The translations under genes were made by a program, and so were the position numbers. The notes below the pieces were generated by a model. The model searched no databases. It saw only the letters and a program-made list of their open reading frames with translations, and was not told the DNA's origin. From CAZGUG01 sp964625335 (GTDB lineage: Bacteria > Bacillota > Clostridia > Ch29): DNA of 64,000 nucleotides. The stretch spans positions 1-64,000 of the forward strand of contig CAZVBE010000005.1 of NCBI GenBank assembly GCA_964625335.1. The letters run 5' to 3'. The number at the start of each line of letters is the position of its first letter. The first letter of the stretch is position 1. Shown piece after piece: positions 58,046 to 64,000 of the stretch.

Positions 58046-58669
58046 ATGCAATTTTCCAACCAACAGACCGGTACGGGAGCCCAGCTTTTTCATTTTACAC
58101 CAATTGCAACCAGCTTCAGCAATGTGGGGACAACTGTAACCTATGGAATTCCGAATGCTACTGCAGTTAATGCTTACAACACGACACAGGCATTCTCGGG
58201 ACAGGCCGGCAATTATTTTGCTTCGCCATGGAGTACAGTTCCTTACAATACCATGCAGCCGGTTATCACGGGCGGCCAGTACAATCAACCTGTCAGCGGC
58301 GCTCAATTCGGGTATGGCCAGCCGCGGCATTTTATCCAGAACCAGTGGAGTTCCATGATACAGCCTTCGGTGGATATCTCGGAGACATCCAGTGATGTGG
58401 TGGTATCAGCCTATGTGCCAAGCGTCGATCTTAACAACCTAAGCCTTAATGTAACCGAGAATTCGGTGACCATATCAGCTTCGGCGTGGACCGGAAGCCA
58501 AAGTGTTGTTATCAACAGGACTGTAGCCCTTCCGACCAGCATTAGAGCGGAATCCGTTGATGCCAGCATGCAGAACAGCGGTGTCCTGGAGATCAGGATG
58601 CCTAAGTCAGAGAAAAATATAAGAAACAGGACGAGTGCTGCACAGGCCGGCAATCAGATAAGCCAATAG
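58046..58669 (+). CDS. Hsp20/alpha-crystallin-type protein, probably spore coat
   Basis: 207 aa. Residues 1-105 are of low complexity, rich in Asn, Gln, Thr, Ser and Tyr, without a known motif. Residues about 108-190 are an alpha-crystallin domain: PSVDISETSSDVVVSAYVPS, LNVTENSVTISAS, and NRTVALPTSIRAESVDASMQNSGVLEIRMPK, the A-x-x-x-n-GvL-x-I/V motif of Hsp20. CotM and CotP of Bacillus are spore coat proteins of this class. Asn/Gln/Tyr-rich tails fit a coat role, which is inference. AAAGGAGGA precedes the ATG. Confidence 0.75.
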   Translation: MQFSNQQTGTGAQLFHFTPIATSFSNVGTTVTYGIPNATAVNAYNTTQAFSGQAGNYFASPWSTVPYNTMQPVITGGQYNQPVSGAQFGYGQPRHFIQNQWSSMIQPSVDISETSSDVVVSAYVPSVDLNNLSLNVTENSVTISASAWTGSQSVVINRTVALPTSIRAESVDASMQNSGVLEIRMPKSEKNIRNRTSAAQAGNQISQ

Positions 58670-58683
58670 CCAAGTTAAAGGGA

Positions 58684-58722
58684 TACAGCGGTAGAGCGGT
58701 AGCTGCCGCTGTATTTTTTTTT
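58684..58722 (+). terminator. Terminator of the Hsp20-type gene
   Basis: ATACAGCGG and CCGCTGTAT arms around a loop, followed by nine T. Confidence 0.85.
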
Positions 58723-58849
58723 GTTTGTTATTGACATCGTATATGTTTTCTCCGGTACATTTCATTGACAAAAAGGAGGTATTCCACAGGCGAGCAAGAA
58801 TATATCAGGTATAGTATTAAGCGCCCGGAAATAAGGGGAGGAGATGCCT

Positions 58850-59473
58850 GTGGGGATACTTGCAGCGATAGCCATAATATTGCTGATAATTCTTTTGCTG
58901 CCCATAAAGTTTTGTGTAACTGCGGATAATACAGACGGACTGATTGTAGAATCAGCGGTTTCCTATGGGCAGGGGTTAGTTTCTTATACTTACGGGAGTT
59001 GTAATACCGATAACAAAGCGGTTGTGAAGCTGCTGGGTTTGCCGGTATATAATTTTTCCTCCCGGCCCTGTCCCGACGATCCCGGGAAAACAGACACCAT
59101 AGGAGGATTTGTGCAAAAAATAAGGGCCAGAAAAAGGCTGCTATATTTACTGCCGGGCATAATCCGGGACACAATCAGTGCAATAATTGGGAAAAAGGTC
59201 AGAATAGCACTGAAACTGGGTTTTGAAGATCCGGCGTACACCGGCATGGCAGCAGGCCTTGCAGCGTGTATTTTCAGTTATTGCAGCGGTGTGCTGCGGT
59301 ATACACCGGATTTCTCAGGGGACAGCTTTGAGGTAGATTTATACATAAAAGGGGTAATAATACCGTTAGCGCTTATATTAATCGGTGTCAAATATGGTAT
59401 TGTTTATATCAGGGAGCAAATCCTGACCAGAAATAACGTAAAGGGAGGTAAAAGGTATGGATTTAAAGGATAA
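58850..59473 (+). CDS. DUF2953 protein (YtfI-like)
   Basis: 207 aa. One N-terminal membrane helix (residues 2-18) is followed by a soluble domain, then FEDPAYTGMAAGLAACIFSY (about 124-143) and a C-terminal hydrophobic stretch. This matches DUF2953, whose Bacillus member YtfI is encoded next to ytfJ, as here. It is probably a membrane-associated sporulation protein. GTG 58850 has GGGGAGGAG at better spacing than the ATG at 58844. It overlaps the next gene by 17 bases. Confidence 0.82.
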   Translation: MGILAAIAIILLIILLLPIKFCVTADNTDGLIVESAVSYGQGLVSYTYGSCNTDNKAVVKLLGLPVYNFSSRPCPDDPGKTDTIGGFVQKIRARKRLLYLLPGIIRDTISAIIGKKVRIALKLGFEDPAYTGMAAGLAACIFSYCSGVLRYTPDFSGDSFEVDLYIKGVIIPLALILIGVKYGIVYIREQILTRNNVKGGKRYGFKG

Positions 59474-59825
59474 CCTAAAGGCAATTTTTCAGGAGATGGA
59501 AGATTTTCTGACTACCAAGGCTGTTGTTGGAGAACCTATCGAAGTGGGTGGCATAACCCTCATTCCGGTGATTAATGTAACCTTTGGAATGGGTACCGGT
59601 GGCGGCAGCACAGATCAGGCAAAGGATAACAACCGGCAGGGCGGAGGAGCAGGAGCAGGACTGGGCGCTAAGATTTCCCCCACAGCGGTTATCGTAATAA
59701 AGGAAGGGGATATATCGGTAATACCCCTAAACGGTAACGCAGGCATAGAAAGGCTGATAGAGATGGTACCTGACATTGTTAAGAAAATTAAAAAGAAAAC
59801 GAACCGGGTAGAAAAAAAGGTGTGA
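59457..59825 (+). CDS. gerW: GerW/YtfJ-family spore protein
   Basis: 122 aa. The segments VVGEPIEVGGITLIPVINVTFG (shown in parts near 24-45), GAGAGLGAKISPTAVIVIKEG (about 66-86) and IERLIEMVPDIVKKI mark the GerW (YtfJ) sporulation family. In Bacillus YtfJ is a forespore protein needed for normal germination. The glycine-rich loop (about 46-66) is family-typical. It forms a pair with the DUF2953 gene. AGGGAGGTAAA precedes ATG 59457. Confidence 0.92.
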   Translation: MDLKDNLKAIFQEMEDFLTTKAVVGEPIEVGGITLIPVINVTFGMGTGGGSTDQAKDNNRQGGGAGAGLGAKISPTAVIVIKEGDISVIPLNGNAGIERLIEMVPDIVKKIKKKTNRVEKKV

Positions 59826-59827
59826 CT

Positions 59828-60859
59828 ATGAGTATGGAAGAAAAATTTATCAACGCGGTGTCTGTCCGGCTTATCGACGGGATGGCCTTTTCGGTGCTTA
59901 AGATAGAAGAGCGGGAAGGTATAGATGCCCTCGCCCGTATTAGGGGACAAAATCTGGAGCTTGTTTTTTTCATAAGTGACAGTAAAAACCGGGACTTCAT
60001 TTGTTACGAACAGCTTCCCCGTATCGGGGAATATATGGACAGGTTAAACTGCACACAAGCCAGACTTGTGAATATATTTATGGCCGGGGACCACAATACA
60101 TATGACTGTGATATGGAAACTGACCTATACGACAGTATATCGGTATCCCGGATATGGGTGGACATAGGGCAGGGCATGGTTTGGGGCGACACGTCCCATC
60201 TTAACAGGCTGGATTCCCTGCTTAAGGAGTATGCCAGTATACCCAGGCTGGAACGGTATTCTCCGATAAACCTTGAAACGCTTACCAGGGTAGATAAAGA
60301 TGTAAAGCCGGTTATCACTTACGGTATCATTTGGATAAATATAATTATGTGGATACTTATGACGCTGGCAGGAGGTTCTACCAACGTTGCCGTATTAGTC
60401 AGGTTTGGCGCCATGTACGCTCCCCTTGTAATAAGAGGGGAGTACTGGCGATTAATAACACCAATGTTTCTGCACGTGGGAGCGATACACCTGGCCTTTA
60501 ATTCGTATGCCCTTTATAATTTGGGAACACTGGCCGAAAAAATTTATGGCAGGTCAAAGTTTATTGTTGTCTATGCCGCTGCCGGTGTTTTAGGCAGCGT
60601 ATTCAGTTTTTTGTTTACGCGGGCGGTATCCGCCGGGGCTTCAGGAGCAATTTTCGGCCTGCTGGGGGCGCTTCTTTATTTCGGCAGGAAAAGGCCGGGG
60701 GTTTTCAGAAGGGGCTTTACGGCAAATCTTGCCACAATACTGCTTATAAACCTTTTTATAGGCTTTTCCAACCCCGGTATAGATAATTTCGCCCATATAG
60801 GAGGTTTTATAGGTGGGTATATCTCATCCCACCTTATCCTGAAGAGGATGCGAAGATAG
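59828..60859 (+). CDS. Rhomboid-family intramembrane serine protease
   Basis: 343 aa. The N-terminal ~155 residues are a soluble domain (MEEKFINAVSVRLIDGMAFS), as in B. subtilis YqgP. The rhomboid domain has about seven helices with GRSKFIVVYAAAGVLG, the catalytic GASG with Ser272, and NFAHIGGFIGGY with His323. It cleaves membrane proteins within the bilayer. ATG 59828 follows AAAGGTG; the gerW stop overlaps the upstream GTG. Confidence 0.92.
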   Translation: MSMEEKFINAVSVRLIDGMAFSVLKIEEREGIDALARIRGQNLELVFFISDSKNRDFICYEQLPRIGEYMDRLNCTQARLVNIFMAGDHNTYDCDMETDLYDSISVSRIWVDIGQGMVWGDTSHLNRLDSLLKEYASIPRLERYSPINLETLTRVDKDVKPVITYGIIWINIIMWILMTLAGGSTNVAVLVRFGAMYAPLVIRGEYWRLITPMFLHVGAIHLAFNSYALYNLGTLAEKIYGRSKFIVVYAAAGVLGSVFSFLFTRAVSAGASGAIFGLLGALLYFGRKRPGVFRRGFTANLATILLINLFIGFSNPGIDNFAHIGGFIGGYISSHLILKRMRR

Positions 60860-60940
60860 GTCTAAAGAGTATGCAGGTCAAAGATAGGCCGGTGATTGTT
60901 CAGGGGTTAATAATATAAAGCGAAAACAGGAGAATCGAGT

Positions 60941-61642
60941 ATGGCTATATTTGCAATATCCGACCTTCATCTGTCCAAAGCCGTCAACAAGCCGATGGAT
61001 ATTTTCGGTGGAGGATGGGAGAATTATATGGAGAAGATTGAGGAAAACTGGAATAAAACCGTAAGTGAGGACGACTGGGTGTTGGTTTGCGGCGATTTGT
61101 CCTGGGCAACCTATCTTGAAGAAGCGGCTGCGGATTTTGAGTTTCTGTCAATGCTGCCCGGTAAAAAAATACTGTGCAAGGGCAATCATGATTATTGGTG
61201 GACAACCTTTAATAAAATGAATAAATTCAGGGAAGAGAAGGGGTTTAACAATATTTTTTTTGTCCACAATAACAGCTATATATGCCAGTCGGTGGGGATT
61301 TGCGGAACCCGGGGCTGGGTTAGCCCCGAAAGTCCTGATTATACCGTGCATGATACCAAGATATTCAGCAGGGAACTGGGGCGGCTGGAACTGTCCATAA
61401 GGGATCTGCAGGATAAAAGCTATGAGCAGATTGTTGTTATGCTGCATTATCCGCCCCTTTACCACGAAAGCGGTTCCAGGGACTTTCTGGAGATGATGAA
61501 AAGCTATGGCGTCAACAAATGCATATACGGGCACCTGCACGGCCAGGCGTCAAGGGATGCGGTTGAGGGTCAGATTGAAGGGGTAGAATTCATGCTGACC
61601 TCCTGCGACAGGCTTGGGTTCAGCCCTGTCAGGCTGTATTGA
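60941..61642 (+). CDS. Metallophosphoesterase
   Basis: 233 aa. The calcineurin-like metal-binding motifs are all present: SDLHL (7-11), VCGDLSW (about 48-54), CKGNHDYWW (about 78-86), MLHYPP (about 167-172) and YGHLHG (about 191-196). It should hydrolyse a phosphomono- or diester using two metal ions; the substrate is not predictable. Similar proteins in Clostridia are annotated only as metallophosphoesterase. Ribosome binding site AGGAGA. Confidence 0.9.
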   Translation: MAIFAISDLHLSKAVNKPMDIFGGGWENYMEKIEENWNKTVSEDDWVLVCGDLSWATYLEEAAADFEFLSMLPGKKILCKGNHDYWWTTFNKMNKFREEKGFNNIFFVHNNSYICQSVGICGTRGWVSPESPDYTVHDTKIFSRELGRLELSIRDLQDKSYEQIVVMLHYPPLYHESGSRDFLEMMKSYGVNKCIYGHLHGQASRDAVEGQIEGVEFMLTSCDRLGFSPVRLY

Positions 61643-61706
61643 CCGGTGCAATGCATGGAGATGCCAGCCTTGTGCATAACACAGGCGCTGCGGAGAGGAT
61701 AAAATT

Positions 61707-62654
61707 ATGGACAAACCAAGGTACAGGGTTTATTCGGAATTTCTTAAAGCAAAATACGGATGCAAGGTATACAAGCTGCCTGTAAATCTGCCGGTCACCT
61801 GCCCCAACAGGGATGGCGAGATTGGATATGGAGGGTGTATTTTTTGTGGTGAATCCGGTGCGGGATTTGAGACACTGTCCGAACAAATGCCTGTGGAAAA
61901 GCAGCTTAAGAAGAATATGGAATACATAGGTAAAAAGTACGGTGCTAAGAAATACATAGCCTACTTTCAGAATTTTACCAATACCTATTTGGAGCCTGAA
62001 AGGCTCAAGGGCTATCTGTACGAGGCGTGCATTCCGGGAATAGTTGAAGTGTACATTTCTACCCGGCCCGACTGTATTGGCGAACGCCACCTTGGGATGG
62101 TCAGCGATTTCAGCAAACAGGCGGGTGTTGAGGTTACCTTTGAACTGGGGCTGCAAACGGTTAACTACCACAGCCTTACAAAGATAAACAGGGGACATAC
62201 CCTCGCCGAGTTTATCGATGCGGTGATGCGGGTAAGGGGGCATGGGTTCGGAGTGTGCGCCCATCTTATACTGGACCTGCCCTGGGACGATATGCTTGAT
62301 GTTGTGGAAAACGCCAAGATACTGTCCGCCCTTGAGGTTAAGCAGGTTAAAATACATTCCCTTTATATAGTAAAGGGTACCGAGCTCGCCCGCATGTATG
62401 TGGAAAATAACATAAGACTGGTTTCAATGGAGGAATACGTACAAAGGGTTATAGGTTTTTTGGAACACCTCGGCCCGGATATCGTGATACAGAGACTTAT
62501 CGGCAGGGCACCGGAGGAAGACACGCTGCAGGCAAATTGGAATACAAGTTGGTGGAAGATTAAAGAATGCATTGAACAGCAGATGGCTGCTAAAGATACA
62601 TGGCAGGGCAAAAAGTTCGATTATCTGGGGGGTAAAGCTGTGCGAAAGTTCTGA
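61707..62654 (+). CDS. Radical SAM protein, TIGR01212/YhcC family
   Basis: 315 aa. The cluster-binding cysteines are C32, C44 and C47, in CPNRDGEIGYGGCIFC, a spacing peculiar to this family rather than CxxxCxxC. QNFTNTYL, STRPDCIG, ELGLQTVNYHSLTKINRGHT and VKIHSLYIVKGTELA are further family blocks. The family is widespread in Firmicutes and proteobacteria and its reaction is uncertain. It begins 64 bases after the phosphoesterase. Confidence 0.9.
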   Translation: MDKPRYRVYSEFLKAKYGCKVYKLPVNLPVTCPNRDGEIGYGGCIFCGESGAGFETLSEQMPVEKQLKKNMEYIGKKYGAKKYIAYFQNFTNTYLEPERLKGYLYEACIPGIVEVYISTRPDCIGERHLGMVSDFSKQAGVEVTFELGLQTVNYHSLTKINRGHTLAEFIDAVMRVRGHGFGVCAHLILDLPWDDMLDVVENAKILSALEVKQVKIHSLYIVKGTELARMYVENNIRLVSMEEYVQRVIGFLEHLGPDIVIQRLIGRAPEEDTLQANWNTSWWKIKECIEQQMAAKDTWQGKKFDYLGGKAVRKF

Positions 62655-62685
62655 AAGGGAATAAACCATCCGGAGGGATTTACTT

Positions 62686-63831
62686 ATGAAAAGACTGTTA
62701 CTGGCGACAATGGCTTTGGCCGTGATATCTGCAGGATGCATAAGGAACAGCGATGAAAGAATGCCTCCCATTGACCCTCCCGCCGGGGAAAGCCGGAAAT
62801 CCGTTGTGGAAACGCTGCTGGAGGATATGACACCGGGAGAAAAGATTGGGCAGATGCTTATGGTGGGCATTGAGGGGACGGAGCTGGACGGGGACACCTC
62901 ATTATTTTTGAAGGAGCACAGAATCGGCGGCGTGATTCTATTCGGAAGGAATATTCAAAACTCCCAACAGGCCAGTGAACTATCCCAAGGGCTGCAGGAG
63001 TTGAATGCAGGACCACCGGGTGTCCGTATGCTGATAGGAACCGACCAGGAAGGGGGCAGGGTGAACAGGCTTCCGGGAGATGAAGGGCGGTTTCCGTCCG
63101 CCGGTATGCAGGCACACGATAACAACCCGGACAGCGTGAGAGAGGCAGCGGGACAGATGGCGGCGCAGCTTAAGGGGATGGGCATTAATTTAAACTTTGC
63201 ACCGGTACTGGATATAAACAGCAACCCCGATAACCCCGTTATCGGGGACAGGGCCTTTGGAAACAATCCGGAGACAGTTTCACGGATGGGACTTGCCTTT
63301 ATACAGGGAACCCTGGACAAAGGCGTGATTCCTGTGGTAAAGCATTTTCCCGGACACGGTGATACCCTGGTGGATTCCCATACCGAGCTTCCTGTGGTTT
63401 CCCACTCAATGGAAAGGCTGGCCGGCTTTGAACTGATCCCCTTTGAGGAGGCGATAAAAAACAGGGCGCCGGCGATAATGAGCGCCCATATACTGCTGGA
63501 TAAGTTAGACAGAGATTACCCGGCCACATTGTCGGCGCCGGTAATAACCGGGATACTGAGGGAGCGGATGGGGTTTGATGGCGTAGTGGTGTCCGACGAC
63601 CTGGATATGGGGGCCATTACAGGACTGTACAGCCCCGGTGAGGCTGCGGTAAGGGCAGTAAAGGCAGGGGTTGATATACTGCTTGTAGGCCACAGCAGGG
63701 AAGGAATGCTTGAAGTCTTTGACGCGCTGACTAACGCAGTAAAAAGCGGCAACATATCGGAAGAGGTAATTGACAGTGCGGTACTTCGGATACTGACTAT
63801 GAAGGAAAGGTTTGGGCTGGCAGACAGGTAA
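62686..63831 (+). CDS. nagZ: Beta-N-acetylhexosaminidase, GH3 (NagZ type), lipoprotein
   Basis: 381 aa. A lipoprotein signal ends at ISAGC (Cys18). The GH3 domain has LIGTDQEGGRVNRL (about 106-119), KHFPGHGDTLVDSHTELP (about 218-235), whose Asp-His pair is the catalytic acid/base of NagZ enzymes, and VVSDDLDMGAI (about 302-312) with the nucleophile Asp. It releases N-acetylglucosamine from muropeptides during wall turnover. In Gram-positives such enzymes are surface-anchored, which agrees with the lipobox. Confidence 0.92.
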   Translation: MKRLLLATMALAVISAGCIRNSDERMPPIDPPAGESRKSVVETLLEDMTPGEKIGQMLMVGIEGTELDGDTSLFLKEHRIGGVILFGRNIQNSQQASELSQGLQELNAGPPGVRMLIGTDQEGGRVNRLPGDEGRFPSAGMQAHDNNPDSVREAAGQMAAQLKGMGINLNFAPVLDINSNPDNPVIGDRAFGNNPETVSRMGLAFIQGTLDKGVIPVVKHFPGHGDTLVDSHTELPVVSHSMERLAGFELIPFEEAIKNRAPAIMSAHILLDKLDRDYPATLSAPVITGILRERMGFDGVVVSDDLDMGAITGLYSPGEAAVRAVKAGVDILLVGHSREGMLEVFDALTNAVKSGNISEEVIDSAVLRILTMKERFGLADR

Positions 63832-63902
63832 ATCGCATGTGCAATATGTTATAATATAGTAGGTTATAAAAGAATAATTATTAGAAGAAGGTGATAAACG
63901 CC

Positions 63903-64000
63903 ATGAAGATAGGACTTACAGGTCTCCCAACTGCAGGAAAGACCACATTTTTCAACCTGTTGACCCATTCGGATATTGAAACCAGCGCTTTTTCTTCCGG
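63903..64000 (+). CDS. YchF/Obg-related GTPase or ATPase (partial, N-terminus)
   Basis: The first 32 residues before the window ends: MKIGLTGLPTAGKTTFFNLL, with P-loop GLPTAGKT. This resembles the start of YchF-like OBG-family NTPases, but reads PTAGKT where YchF has PNVGKS, so it may be the clostridial YchF paralogue. GAAGGTG precedes ATG 63903 and a TATAAT lies at 63850-63855. The remainder lies beyond the window. Confidence 0.7.
   Translation, partial: MKIGLTGLPTAGKTTFFNLLTHSDIETSAFSS

Noticed and set aside
61629..62357. 242-aa minus-strand open frame
   Set aside because: It is antisense to the radical SAM gene, which has clear cluster cysteines and family motifs.

Overview
The window reads as a chromosomal segment of an anaerobic, spore-forming Firmicute of the class Clostridia. 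The evidence is strong AGGAGG-type ribosome binding sites, an infC-rpmI-rplT operon whose infC starts at ATT, a T-box leader before pheST, a GerW/YtfJ spore protein, a spore-type GH18 hydrolase, MinD-type ATPases carrying ferredoxin domains, and heavy use of ATA and AGG codons. I cannot name a species. There is no prophage, transposase gene or CRISPR array.

Layout. 1-3417: a redox or metal-cofactor module (NifX-like, two ferredoxin-MinD ATPases, NifX-like, DUF134 regulator) behind a promoter that overlaps a perfect 30-bp palindrome. 3447-5611: a DNA glycosylase converging on a short FtsH paralogue. 5894-14684: housekeeping genes, namely infC-rpmI-rplT with an attenuator-like leader, a Ktr/Trk potassium system, a SpoU-type RNA methyltransferase, a 29-codon yqzL-like gene, T-box-pheS-pheT and zapA. 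14709-29696: asparaginase plus an AbrB-type membrane protein, a complete branched-chain amino acid ABC importer (minus strand), a complete OpuC-type osmoprotectant importer, then a barrel protein of unknown function behind a good sigma-54 promoter, two-subunit fumarase and malic enzyme. 29819-43146: an AT-richer catabolic island with PrpD-like protein, Ldh2-type dehydrogenase, a TctCBA tripartite tricarboxylate transporter, a DUF1932 dehydrogenase, an RraA-type aldolase-like protein, two complete aconitase/isopropylmalate-isomerase-type enzymes and a PrpR-like sigma-54 activator. 43244-43530: a nested array of REP-like hairpins. 43618-64000: mutS2, an IclR/aminotransferase pair with a shared operator, tRNA-Pro, GH18 hydrolase, kynureninase, glyA and a series of small membrane, protease and spore-related genes, ending in a truncated YchF-like GTPase.

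How the genes may work together. The island looks like a dedicated route for importing and breaking down a branched di- or tricarboxylate: import by TctABC, dehydration/hydration by the PrpD-like and the two aconitase-type enzymes, oxidation by one or both dehydrogenases, and aldol cleavage by the RraA-type protein to pyruvate plus an oxoacid. Fumarase and malic enzyme just upstream could drain the C4 products to pyruvate. The substrate cannot be read from the sequence and the combination does not match the methylcitrate cycle, leucine biosynthesis or the citrate lyase route, so I regard it as the best candidate here for an undescribed pathway. It lies in a block between zapA and mutS2, genes that are close neighbours in many Firmicutes, and its base composition differs visibly from the flanks.
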